DNA of 45,119 bases. Origin: Dermatophilaceae bacterium (GTDB taxonomy: Bacteria > Actinomycetota > Actinomycetes > Actinomycetales > Dermatophilaceae). Both the position numbers and the translations under genes were made by a program. Shown piece after piece: positions 9,368-17,833 of the stretch. The notes below the pieces were generated by a model that saw only the letters and a program-made list of their open reading frames with translations, did not search any database and had not been told where the DNA came from. The stretch spans positions 1 through 45,119 of the forward strand of contig JAICIN010000003.1 in assembly GCA_025924375.1 (NCBI GenBank), in the 5' to 3' direction. Numbering within the stretch: position 1 is the stretch's first letter; each line of letters opens with the position of its first letter.

Positions 9368-9395
9368 GGGTGGGGCGGCCCGGGCCGCCCCACCC
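9368..9395 (+). terminator. 28-bp perfect palindrome between binding-protein and permease genes
   Basis: Bases 9368-9395 form a perfect G+C-only palindrome except for one T/A pair per arm, beginning GGGTGGGGCGGCCC and followed by its exact complement. As RNA it would form a very stable hairpin 18 bases after the binding-protein stop codon. Without a T-run it is more likely a partial terminator or 3'-end stabiliser that lowers permease expression relative to the binding protein. Confidence 0.6.
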
Positions 9396-9464
9396 TCCGC
9401 CGGCCCGCCGGTCCGCCGGCTGGCCGAGCACCAGGCTCGTGACAGTGAGGGCAGGAGAGAGCCG

Positions 9465-10529
<1,065 letters not shown>

Positions 10530-10533
10530 CGCC

Positions 10534-11439
10534 ATGACCACCCAAGCCCTTCCCGCCGCCGCCACCGCCGCCGAGGAGCAGGTGCGCCACTACACCTTCA
10601 AGAAGAGGCGCGGCCCGGTGATCCGCGGCTACATCGGCCTGGCGATCATCGTCATCTGGGGCCTGGCGCCCTTCTACTGGATGGTCGTCACGGCCTTCCG
10701 CGACGTCGGCTTCACCTTCGACACGACGCCGTGGCCCACCCACGTGACGCTCGACAACTTCCGCACCGCGTTCTCCACCGCCCGCGGCAACCACTTCGGG
10801 CACGCGCTGGTCAACAGCGTCATCATCGGGGTCGTCACCACGGCCGTCGCGATGCTCGTGGGGGTGTTCGCCGCCTACGCGCTCTCCCGTCTGAACTTCC
10901 CGGGGAAGTACTTCGTGCTGGGCATCGTCCTCGGCGCCTCGATGTTCCCGGGCGTCGCCCTGGTCAGCCCGCTGTTCCAGCTCTTCTCCTCGTGGGGGTG
11001 GCTGAACGGCTACAACTACCAGGCCCTGATCATCCCGAACATCTCCTTCGCACTACCCCTGACGGTCTACACGCTCACCGCGTTCTTCGGGGAGATGCCC
11101 TGGGAGCTGGAGGAGTCCGCCCGGATGGACGGGTGCACCCCCGGCCAGGCCTTCCGGAAGATCATGCTGCCCCTGGCGGCGCCGGGGCTGTTCACCACGG
11201 CGATCCTGGCCTTCATCAGCTCGTGGAACGAGTTCCTGCTCTCCTCGCAGTTCTCCACGAGCAAGACCCAGCCGGTGACCGTGGCCATCGCCTTCTTCAC
11301 CGGCGCCCAGCCGCACCAGGAGCCCTACACGACCGTCATGGCGGCGGCCACCATCGTGACCGTGCCGCTGATCATCATGGTGCTGGTCTTCCAGCGTGCG
11401 ATCGTCTCCGGGCTGACGGCCGGCGGCGTCAAGGGCTGA
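10534..11439 (+). CDS. Carbohydrate ABC transporter permease (MalG-like)
   Basis: 301 residues with six predicted helices, the first at about 33-52 (YIGLAIIVIWGLAPFYWMVV). The EAA loop is EESARMDGCTPGQAFRKIML (about 190-209), with Glu-Glu-Ser replacing the common Glu-Ala-Ala. Conserved SSWNEFLLSSQF follows in the next membrane segment, as in MalG-type proteins. It forms the channel heterodimer with the preceding permease. The start 4 bases after the upstream stop indicates translational coupling. Substrate is unknown but presumably that of the binding lipoprotein. Confidence 0.9.
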   Translation: MTTQALPAAATAAEEQVRHYTFKKRRGPVIRGYIGLAIIVIWGLAPFYWMVVTAFRDVGFTFDTTPWPTHVTLDNFRTAFSTARGNHFGHALVNSVIIGVVTTAVAMLVGVFAAYALSRLNFPGKYFVLGIVLGASMFPGVALVSPLFQLFSSWGWLNGYNYQALIIPNISFALPLTVYTLTAFFGEMPWELEESARMDGCTPGQAFRKIMLPLAAPGLFTTAILAFISSWNEFLLSSQFSTSKTQPVTVAIAFFTGAQPHQEPYTTVMAAATIVTVPLIIMVLVFQRAIVSGLTAGGVKG

Positions 11440-11461
11440 CCCGCGGCTCGGGACCAGCGTC

Positions 11462-11701
11462 ATGGGACTGTTCAACCCCGGCCAGGGGACGGGGGACCCG
11501 CGCGGGCGGGCGCAGCGGCTCGACCTGCTCGCCGGCATCCTCGGCTTCTTCGCGCTCATGGCCTTCGTGCAGACCGTCGTCCTGGAGGTGAGGGGCGAGG
11601 CGGCCGGCTTCTCGGCCGCCGTCCTGGCGGTCCTCGTCGTGCTGCTCTGGCTCACGGTGCGCGCGCGGCGTCGGCTGGGCGGCGCGGCAGACCCGCCATG
11701 A
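11462..11701 (+). CDS. Small two-helix membrane protein
   Basis: 79 residues with two hydrophobic segments, about 22-43 (LLAGILGFFALMAFVQTVVL) and 49-67, a charged hairpin between them and a basic C-terminus (RARRRLGG). It sits 22 bases after the second permease, and its TGA overlaps the LacI start as ATGA, so it belongs to the operon. I do not recognise a family. It could be a small accessory subunit of the importer or an unrelated membrane protein. No clear ribosome-binding site lies before the ATG, but its placement between overlapping genes supports it as real. Confidence 0.6.
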   Translation: MGLFNPGQGTGDPRGRAQRLDLLAGILGFFALMAFVQTVVLEVRGEAAGFSAAVLAVLVVLLWLTVRARRRLGGAADPP

Positions 11702-12717
11702 GCACCATCACCGACGTCGCCCGGGTCGCGGGCGTGTCGGTGGCCACCGTGTCACGGGCCCTGCGGGGGCTGGACCGGGTCAGCCCGGCCACGAGGGCGA
11801 AGGTGGAGCAGGCGGCGCGCGACCTGCGCTACGTCGCCTCACCCACCGCCATGTCCCTGGCCTCGGGGCGGACCGGTGTCGTCGGCGTGGTGGTGCCGTT
11901 CCTCACGCGCTGGTTCTTCGCCACGCTGATCAGCGCCGTGGAGAAGGCCCTGCGGGCGCAGGACCACCACGTGCTCCTCTTCGACCTCGAGGGCGAGCGC
12001 TTCGACGCCCGCCTGAGGCTGACCCAGTCGATGCTGTGGAAGCGCGTGGACGGCGTCATCGTCCTCAACGTGCCCGTGGACCAGCGCGAGCGCGAGCTCC
12101 TCGAGCTCCTCTCCCTGCCGGTCGTGAGCGTCGGCACGGGGATCGGCAGCTGGCCCAACGTGCGCATCGACGACGCCGCGGCGATGGCGACCGCCACGAC
12201 GCACGTCCTCGACCTCGGCCACACCGAGGTCGCCTACGTCGGCACGGTCTCCCCCCGCAGTGCGCACCCCCGGACACCGGCCCAGCGCGCCGAGGCGTTC
12301 CAGGCGACGATGCAGTCCCGGGGCCTGCGGTGCCCGCCCCGGTGGATGGTGCCGTGTGACTGGACCGCCGCGGCCGCCCTGGGCGAGACCGCCCCCCTGC
12401 TCGCCCACAAGCGGCGGCCCACGGCCGTGGTCGCGGCCTCCGACGAGATGGCCTTCGGCGTCATGGCCGCCGCGCGGCGCGCAGGCCTGGAGGTGCCCGG
12501 CGACCTGTCGGTCATCGGCATCGACGACCACGCGCTCTCCGGGGTGCTCGACCTCACGACCGTGCGCCAGGACGTCGAGGAGCAGGGCCGGCGTGCCGCG
12601 CAGATCCTGCTCGCATCCCTCCTCGACGGGGCCCGGGCGCAGCCGTGCCGCGAGGAGCAGGTGCTGGACTGCGAGCTCGTCGTGCGCGGCTCGACCGCTC
12701 CTCCCCCGCAGCGCTAG
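11698..12717 (+). CDS. LacI-family transcriptional regulator of the sugar operon
   Basis: 339 residues. The N-terminal LacI helix-turn-helix and hinge occupy residues 1-55 (TITDVARVAGVSVATVSRAL, then RYVASPTAMSLASGRTGVVG). The sugar-binding core follows, with VDGVIVLNVPV, AASDEMAFGVMAAARRAG and LSVIGIDDHALSGVLDLTTV. It probably binds the CG-centred palindrome at 7976-7987 and releases it on binding a sugar. The start overlaps the preceding small membrane protein (ATGA, 11698-11701). Its TAG stop shares the four bases CTAG with the TAG stop of parE on the other strand, so the two convergent genes overlap by four bases with no room for an ordinary terminator. Confidence 0.92.
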   Translation: MSTITDVARVAGVSVATVSRALRGLDRVSPATRAKVEQAARDLRYVASPTAMSLASGRTGVVGVVVPFLTRWFFATLISAVEKALRAQDHHVLLFDLEGERFDARLRLTQSMLWKRVDGVIVLNVPVDQRERELLELLSLPVVSVGTGIGSWPNVRIDDAAAMATATTHVLDLGHTEVAYVGTVSPRSAHPRTPAQRAEAFQATMQSRGLRCPPRWMVPCDWTAAAALGETAPLLAHKRRPTAVVAASDEMAFGVMAAARRAGLEVPGDLSVIGIDDHALSGVLDLTTVRQDVEEQGRRAAQILLASLLDGARAQPCREEQVLDCELVVRGSTAPPPQR

Positions 12718-14888
12718 GCGTCGATGCGCTCCCGGTCGAGCTCAGCGGCGGACTCGATGATGAAGTCCTTGCGCGGACCGACGTCACCGCCCATGAGGAG
12801 GTCGAACACCTTCTCGGCCAGCTCGGCGTCCTTGAGGGTGACCCGCCGCAGCGTGCGGTGGCGGGGGTCCATGGTCGTCTCGGCCAGCTGGTCGGCGTCC
12901 ATCTCGCCGAGGCCCTTGTAGCGCTGGAGCGGCTGCTTGACCGTCTTGCCGCGCTTCGCCAGCGAGCCGACGGTGCGGCGCATCTCGGCCTCGCTGTAGG
13001 TGTAGATGAGCTCGTTCTTCCTGGAGCCGGCGTTGACGACCTCGATGCGGTGCAGTGGTGGCACGGCGGCGAAGACCCGGCCGGCCTCGACGAGGGGGCG
13101 CATGTAGCGGAAGAAGAGGGTGAGCAGCAGGATCCGGATGTGGGCGCCGTCGACGTCGGCGTCGGTCATGATGATGACCTTGCCGTAGCGGGCGGAGTCG
13201 AGGTCGAAGGACCGTCCCGACCCGGCCCCCACCACCTGGATGATGGCGGCACACTCGGCGTTCTTGAGCATGTCGGTGACCGACGCCTTCTGGACGTTGA
13301 GGATCTTGCCGCGGATCGGCAGCAGCGCCTGGTAGTCGCTGGAGCGCGCCAGCTTGGCGGTGCCCAGGGCGCTGTCGCCCTCGACGATGAACAGCTCGGA
13401 GCGCTCGACCTCGGCGCTGCGGCAGTCGGCGAGCTTCGCGGGCAGCGACGAGGTCTCCAGGGCGTTCTTGCGCCGCTGGGTCTCCTTGTGCAGCCGCGCG
13501 CTGATGCGCGACTTCATCTCGGAGACGACCTTCTCCAGGAGCAGGAAGGCCTGCGCCTTGTCGCCGCGCCTGGTCGAGGTGAGCCGGCCCGTCAGCTCGC
13601 GCTCGACCACCCGGGTGACGATGGAGCGCACCGCGGCGGTGCCGAGGACCTCCTTGGTCTGGCCCTCGAACTGCGGCTCCGCGAGCCGCACGGTCACCAC
13701 GGCGGTCAGGCCGGCGAGGACGTCGTCCTTCTCGGGCTTGTCGCTGCCGACCTTGAGCCGGCGGGCGTTGACCTCGAGCTGCTTGCGGAACACCTTGAGC
13801 AGCGCCTGCTCGAAGCCCGCCATGTGGGTGCCGCCCTTGGGCGTGGCGATGATGTTGACGAAGGACTTCACCGTCGTGTCGTAGCCGGTGCCCCACCGGA
13901 CCGCGATGTCGACCGTGCACTCGCGTTCGACCTCCGCCGGGGCCATGTGGCCCTTGGCGTCGAGAACCGGCACCGTCTCGGTGAAGGTGCCGGTGCCCTG
14001 GAGCCGCCAGACCTCCGTCACCGCCGCGTCGGGGGCGAGGAACTCGGCGAACTCGCTGATGCCGCCGTCGTGGAGGAAGACGGCGTCGTGCGGACCGTCG
14101 GCGCCCGGCGTTCCGGGCAGCCGCCGCTCGTCGCGCACGACGATGGTCAGGCCCGGCACGAGGAAGGAGGTCTGGCGCGCCCGCGCGACGAGCTGGTCGT
14201 AGTCGAAGGCCGCGTCCCGGAGGAAGATCTGCCGGTCGGCCCAGTAGCGCACGCGGGTGCCGGTCACGCCGCGCCTCGCCTTGCCGATGACCGCGAGCTC
14301 GCTGCTGCGCTCGTAGGGCGTGAACTCGTGGTCGGGGCTCTTGTCGGCCGAGGCGACGTCGGGGAAGTAGCCCGGCTCTCCACGGCGGAAGCTCATGGCG
14401 TAGGTCTTGCCGCCGCGGTCGACCTCGACGTCGAGCCGGGCGGAGAGGGCGTTGACGACGGAGGCCCCGACGCCGTGCAGGCCACCGGAGGCGGTGTAGG
14501 AACCGCCGCCGAACTTGCCGCCGGCGTGGAGCTTGGTGAAGACGACCTCGACCCCGGTCAGGCCGGTGCGGGGCTCGATGTCGACGGGGATGCCCCGGGC
14601 GTTGTCGCGGACCTCCACCGAGCCGTCGGCGAAGAGGATGACCTCGATGCGGTCGCCGTGCCCCGCGAGCGCCTCGTCGACCGCGTTGTCGATGATCTCC
14701 CAGAGGCAGTGCATGAGCCCGCGGCCGTCGGTGGACCCGATGTACATCCCCGGGCGCTTGCGGACCGCCTCGAGCCCCTCGAGCACCTGGAGGTGGTGGG
14801 CGGTGTAGTCCGACGCCGACTTCGTCGTCGCCGCCTTCTTGGCGGCGCTCCTCGGGGCCTTCTCGGTCGCGGCCAGAGCCACGGGCAT
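12714..14888 (-). CDS. parE: DNA topoisomerase IV subunit B (ParE-type, GyrB family)
   Basis: 724 residues if ATG 14888 is used; GTG at 14882 has better spacing from the AGGAG ribosome-binding site and is a serious alternative. GHKL ATPase: EIIDNAVDEALAG (Glu64, Asn68), DNARGIPV and GGLHGVGASVVNAL. TOPRIM: EGDSALGTAKLARSSDYQAL near residue 502 and DADVDGAHI near 580. EGDSALGTA, rather than the EGDSAGGSA of gyrase, is what I associate with actinobacterial ParE, and fits the partner at 4383 lacking a normal GyrA box. ATP-driven strand passage for decatenation. An Ala/Lys-rich N-terminal tail precedes the ATPase. A 26-base palindrome lies in its leader. Confidence 0.9.
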   Translation of the reverse strand: MPVALAATEKAPRSAAKKAATTKSASDYTAHHLQVLEGLEAVRKRPGMYIGSTDGRGLMHCLWEIIDNAVDEALAGHGDRIEVILFADGSVEVRDNARGIPVDIEPRTGLTGVEVVFTKLHAGGKFGGGSYTASGGLHGVGASVVNALSARLDVEVDRGGKTYAMSFRRGEPGYFPDVASADKSPDHEFTPYERSSELAVIGKARRGVTGTRVRYWADRQIFLRDAAFDYDQLVARARQTSFLVPGLTIVVRDERRLPGTPGADGPHDAVFLHDGGISEFAEFLAPDAAVTEVWRLQGTGTFTETVPVLDAKGHMAPAEVERECTVDIAVRWGTGYDTTVKSFVNIIATPKGGTHMAGFEQALLKVFRKQLEVNARRLKVGSDKPEKDDVLAGLTAVVTVRLAEPQFEGQTKEVLGTAAVRSIVTRVVERELTGRLTSTRRGDKAQAFLLLEKVVSEMKSRISARLHKETQRRKNALETSSLPAKLADCRSAEVERSELFIVEGDSALGTAKLARSSDYQALLPIRGKILNVQKASVTDMLKNAECAAIIQVVGAGSGRSFDLDSARYGKVIIMTDADVDGAHIRILLLTLFFRYMRPLVEAGRVFAAVPPLHRIEVVNAGSRKNELIYTYSEAEMRRTVGSLAKRGKTVKQPLQRYKGLGEMDADQLAETTMDPRHRTLRRVTLKDAELAEKVFDLLMGGDVGPRKDFIIESAAELDRERIDA

Positions 14889-14924
14889 CTCTCCTGGTGG
14901 TGCGGGGCTGGGGGACGGACGGCC

Positions 14925-14950
14925 GTATGCCGGGTGGGCACCCGGCATAC
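14925..14950 (-). promoter_or_regulatory. 26-bp palindrome in the parE leader
   Basis: Twelve-base arms flank a central two-base non-paired core; each outer end is the octamer GTATGCCG read inward. It lies 37-62 bases upstream of the parE ATG and about 14 bases downstream of a candidate -10 (TAGCCT, complement of 14964-14969). It would therefore fall in the 5' untranslated RNA as a strong hairpin, or act as a DNA operator just after the start site. No ligand or protein can be named. Confidence 0.6.
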
Positions 14951-14963
14951 CGAACCTCACCGC

Positions 14964-14969
14964 AGGCTA
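14964..14969 (-). promoter_or_regulatory. Candidate -10 box for parE
   Basis: Complement reads TAGCCT, the same -10-like hexamer that precedes the SRPBCC gene at 42470. Transcription would begin near 14957, giving a leader of about 70 bases that carries the 14925-14950 palindrome. No good -35 is visible. Confidence 0.4.
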
Positions 14970-15239
14970 TCCCGCGCCGGGGACGGGTCCCCGAACGGCA
15001 CGCTGGCCCGTTCGGACCCGGGCCGGCTCGGGTGATCGGGCCCGACATGAGCGAGACCACATCCGCGCCCAATGCCTTGGGGGAAGGTCTGAGCGTGCTT
15101 GACTGTTGCTACGGACGCCCTGCACCGGCCAGATCCCCACGGATGGCAACCGCCTGCCGGGGTAGAGCGTCCAACGAGTACAGAAGTACACGGCACCGCA
15201 CGACCCACCTGCGGGGCCACTGGAAGAGAGAAGGCTGAC
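14970..15239. other. Intergenic stretch between parE and the DUF7455 gene
   Basis: With the parE leader this is a gene-free stretch of about 350 bases between divergent genes. A TTGACT at 15099-15104 looks like a -35 but has no matching -10 at normal distance. The short inverted repeat GTAC-AGAA-GTAC lies near 15177-15188. The upstream in-frame extension of the DUF7455 gene (from 15099) has no family resemblance. No RNA gene or terminator was recognised. Confidence 0.5.
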
Positions 15240-15464
15240 GTGACCACTGCACTGGCACCCTCCCTGACCGCGGCAGACCGCTGCGACCGCTGCGGCGCCC
15301 AGGCCTACGTGCGCGCCCGCCTTGCCAACGGCGGCGAGCTGTTGTTCTGCGCCCACCACGGCCGCGAGCACCTGCCCAAGCTGCGGGAGCACGCGGCGGA
15401 GATCCACGACGAGAGCGACCGCCTCGGGGAGACCCCGACGATGGCTCCCTTCGAGGAGCGGTAG
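15240..15464 (+). CDS. DUF7455-type small zinc-ribbon-like protein
   Basis: 74 residues. ADRCDRCGAQAYVRARL gives a CxxC pair at about residues 13-16, and LLFCAHHGREHLPKL supplies Cys-Ala-His-His as the second half of a likely zinc site. The C-terminus is acidic and helical. The family is a small actinobacterial protein commonly found near housekeeping sigma-factor and topoisomerase genes; its function is unknown to me. GTG at 15240 was chosen because GAAGG lies 5 bases upstream and the conserved part begins directly after it. Function beyond zinc binding is not inferred. Confidence 0.75.
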   Translation: MTTALAPSLTAADRCDRCGAQAYVRARLANGGELLFCAHHGREHLPKLREHAAEIHDESDRLGETPTMAPFEER

Positions 15465-15506
15465 GCGCCGCCCCTGATCACCGACACCACCACCTGGGTC
15501 CCGGCC

Positions 15507-15959
15507 GTGCTCATCGCGGTCGGGCTCCTTGGCATCGTGGTGCCGGTCCTGCCCGGCCTCGTGCTCGTCCTCGGCGCCGTCCTGCTGTGGGCGGCGCAGG
15601 TCTCGAGCGCCCTCGGCTGGTGGGTGTTCGCGGTGAGCGCCGTCCTCTACGGCGCCGGCGTCGCGCTGCAGTACCTCGTCCCCGGTCGGCGGATGCGCCG
15701 GGCGGGTGTCGGGACCGTCACCCTCGCCGTTGCCGTGGTCCTGGGGATCGTCGGCTTCTTCGTCGTGCCGGTCATCGGCGGGGTGCTCGGGTTCGTGCTC
15801 GGCATCTACCTCGTCGAGCAGGGCCGGCAGCGCGACCGGGCGGCGGCCTGGGCCGCGACGAGGGCGGCGCTGCGGGGGGTCGCGCTGAGCATGGGGATCG
15901 AGCTGCTCGCCGGGCTCGCCATCGCCACGACGTGGGTCGTCGGCGTGCTGGCGAGCTGA
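15507..15959 (+). CDS. DUF456 family membrane protein
   Basis: 150 residues from GTG. Glycine-rich hydrophobic hairpins dominate: GLLGIVVPVLPGLVLVLGAVLLW, a second helix pair about 34-55, then VGTVTLAVAVVLGIVGFFVVPVIGGVLGFVLG and a C-terminal helix. The PVLPG and GGVLGFVLG elements are typical of DUF456; no biochemical role is established. In-frame sequence upstream reads LITDTTTWVPA from CTG 15474 and looks like a natural N-terminus, so the true start may be that CTG, 10 bases after the DUF7455 stop. The pair probably forms an operon. A G-rich repeat follows the stop codon. Confidence 0.75.
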   Translation: MLIAVGLLGIVVPVLPGLVLVLGAVLLWAAQVSSALGWWVFAVSAVLYGAGVALQYLVPGRRMRRAGVGTVTLAVAVVLGIVGFFVVPVIGGVLGFVLGIYLVEQGRQRDRAAAWAATRAALRGVALSMGIELLAGLAIATTWVVGVLAS

Positions 15960-15970
15960 GGGTCGGGCTC

Positions 15971-16052
15971 AGGGGTCAGGCAGGGCCAAGGGGTCAGGCT
16001 GGGGCTTGGGGTCAGGCTGGGGCTCGGGGGGTCGGGCTCGGGGGGTCGGGCA
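15971..16052 (+). repeat. G-rich tandem repeat downstream of the DUF456 gene
   Basis: Three 18-base units (15971-15988, 15989-16006, 16007-16024; unit type AGGGGTCAGGCTGGGGCT) are followed by two 14-base units (CGGGGGGTCGGGCT type, 16025-16052). It contains six or more runs of four or more G. It lies between the convergent DUF456 and DUF3040 genes. It may be a G-quadruplex-forming or termination-related element, or simple slippage expansion. Confidence 0.75.
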
Positions 16053-16054
16053 GG

Positions 16055-16453
16055 TCACCACTGGTCGCGGCGGCGGTCCCAGCGCTGCTCGAGGCGCTGC
16101 ATGAACGTCTCGCCGCGGGGCCGGCTCTTGGGCTTCGGCGCGGCCCGGCGGACCGTGCCGTCGGACTGGACGGCGCCGAGCGGGGCGCGGCTTCGACGGG
16201 GCGGGGTGAGCGCGAAGACGACCGCGGCGACCATGAGCGCGAAGCCCGCGGCGCCGACCCACATCGTCGTGTTGACGCCGACGAGCACCAGGGCCAGCCC
16301 TGCGACGACCCCGACCGCTCCGATGATCATCCGCCGCCGGGCGGCGAGTCGGGCACCGGCTCCCTGCATCTGCGAGGCGAACTTGGGATCCTCGGCATAC
16401 AGCGCCTGCTCCATCTGCTCGAGCAGCTGCTGTTCGTGCTCCGACAGCGGCAC
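16055..16453 (-). CDS. DUF3040 family membrane protein
   Basis: 132 residues from GTG 16453, with GGGAGGT 5 bases upstream. The N-terminus PLSEHEQQLLEQMEQALYAEDPKFAS is the DUF3040 signature, followed by two transmembrane helices (about 47-63 and 66-85: MIIGAVGVVAGLALVLVGVN and VGAAGFALMVAAVVFAL) and a basic Arg/Pro/Lys-rich cytoplasmic tail. The family is actinobacterial and in related genomes usually lies near dinB or the division cluster; function unknown. It follows the dinB stop by 105 bases, so it may have its own promoter. The longer upstream ATG start (16492) lacks a ribosome-binding site. Confidence 0.82.
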   Translation of the reverse strand: MPLSEHEQQLLEQMEQALYAEDPKFASQMQGAGARLAARRRMIIGAVGVVAGLALVLVGVNTTMWVGAAGFALMVAAVVFALTPPRRSRAPLGAVQSDGTVRRAAPKPKSRPRGETFMQRLEQRWDRRRDQW

Positions 16454-16558
16454 GGTGACCTCCCGGTATTGCCTGCGTCCACCATGGACCAACGCGCGGG
16501 GACGCTGATTCGTTGCTGCCTGCCGGCTTCATGCCCAGTCAGTGGCCCTGCGACACCT

Positions 16559-17818
16559 TCAGGATATGTCGCGCTGCGGGCTTGCGGTAGTCGATCGCCG
16601 ATCGCCGAGAAGGCTTGCCGGGCGGACGCTTCCCGCCCCGAACCGGGCGCTCGCCCGGTCGACCGCGCGGTCGGCCTCACGCCACCCGGCCTCGGGCTCG
16701 ACGAGGGTCGCCTGGATCGGTGCTCCGCTGCGGTCGAGGAGCTGCTCCATGCGGACGCCGAGGAGGCGGACCCGGGCCCGCTGCAACGCGAGGGCGTCGA
16801 ACAGCGAGCAGGCGGTGTCGTAGATGTCACGGCTGACGTCGGTGGGGTCACGCAGGGTCCGGGACCGGGTGATCGTCGTGAAGTCCGAGAACCGCACCTT
16901 GATGGAGACCGTGCGGCCCACGAGGCCGGCGGCTCGCACCCGCGCGGCGGTGCGGTCGCTGAGCTTGAGCAGCTGCCGGCGGAGGTGTGCCGGGTCGTCG
17001 ACGTCGTGGTCGAAGGTCTCGTCGGAGCCGATGCTGCGCTCGCGGCGGGCCGGCTCGACCGGTCGGGGGTCGCGGCCCCACGCGAGCTCGTGCAGGTGGG
17101 GGCCGGCACTGTCTCCGAGCGCGCGGCGCAGGGTCTCCACCGGGGTGTGCGCGATGTCGGCGACGGTGCGCAGCCCGAGCCGCAGGAGGGCCTCCTCGGT
17201 GCGGTCCCCCACGCCCCACAGCGCGCCGACCGGCAGCTGCTGCACGAAGCCGACGACCTCGGCGCGGGGGACGACGACCATGCCGTCGGGCTTGGCGAGA
17301 CCGGACGCGAGCTTGGCGACGAACTTCGTCGGGGCGACCCCGACCGAGCACGTGATCCCCTGCTCGTCGGCGATGGTGTCGCGCAGCTGCTGGCCGATGG
17401 TGGCGGGGCTGCCGAGCCGGCGGACCGCGCCGGAGACGTCGAGGAAGGCCTCGTCGAGGGAGAGCGGCTCGACGGCAGGGGTGACCGCCGCGAAGGTCGC
17501 CATGACGGCTGCGGAGATGCGGCTGTAGAGCCGGTGGTCGGGGGCCAGCACGACCGCCCGGGGGCAGAGCCGACGGGCCCGGGCCATCGGCATGGCCGAG
17601 GTGACACCGAAGGCCCGGGCCTCGGAGGTGGCCGAGAGCACGACACCGCGGTTGCCGCCACCGCCGATGACCACCGGCGAGCCGACGAGCTCGGGGCGGC
17701 TCAGCAGGGACGCCGAGGCGTAGAAGGCATCCATGTCGACGTGGAGGACGGTGCAGCCGGTGTCGTCGGGCGGCTCGGCCGCGGAGCGTGACGGCAGCGC
17801 GAACTGGCGGCGGCTCAT
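16559..17818 (-). CDS. dinB: DNA polymerase IV (Y-family translesion polymerase)
   Basis: 419 residues. Palm motifs: HVDMDAFYAS with catalytic Asp28, and SLDEAFLDVSG with Asp122-Glu123. YSRISAAVM lies in the fingers, then CSVGVAPTKFVAKLASGLAKPDG, and the helix-hairpin-helix thumb GVGDRTEEALLRLGLRTVADIA. The little-finger domain occupies about 240-350. I do not see a standard C-terminal beta-clamp peptide. It inserts bases opposite DNA lesions. It is the last gene of the minus-strand run headed by the SOS box at 23472, starting 15 bases after the methyltransferase. That suggests induction along with DnaE2, with Pol IV possibly filling the role ImuB plays in mycobacteria. Confidence 0.92.
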   Translation of the reverse strand: MSRRQFALPSRSAAEPPDDTGCTVLHVDMDAFYASASLLSRPELVGSPVVIGGGGNRGVVLSATSEARAFGVTSAMPMARARRLCPRAVVLAPDHRLYSRISAAVMATFAAVTPAVEPLSLDEAFLDVSGAVRRLGSPATIGQQLRDTIADEQGITCSVGVAPTKFVAKLASGLAKPDGMVVVPRAEVVGFVQQLPVGALWGVGDRTEEALLRLGLRTVADIAHTPVETLRRALGDSAGPHLHELAWGRDPRPVEPARRERSIGSDETFDHDVDDPAHLRRQLLKLSDRTAARVRAAGLVGRTVSIKVRFSDFTTITRSRTLRDPTDVSRDIYDTACSLFDALALQRARVRLLGVRMEQLLDRSGAPIQATLVEPEAGWREADRAVDRASARFGAGSVRPASLLGDRRSTTASPQRDIS

Positions 17819-17833
17819 CGTGGCCGCCGGGGC

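Noticed and set aside
12645-15035. 796-codon open frame on the plus strand opposite parE
   Set aside because: It is the antisense shadow of a well-conserved gene; its Gly/Asp/Arg/Val/Leu-rich translation has no motif, and G+C-rich third positions keep antisense frames open.
15969-16532. Alternative minus-strand frame over DUF3040 ending in PQPDP repeats
   Set aside because: The DUF3040 family sequence is in the neighbouring frame with a good ribosome-binding site; the proline repeat is a by-product of the G-rich tandem repeat.
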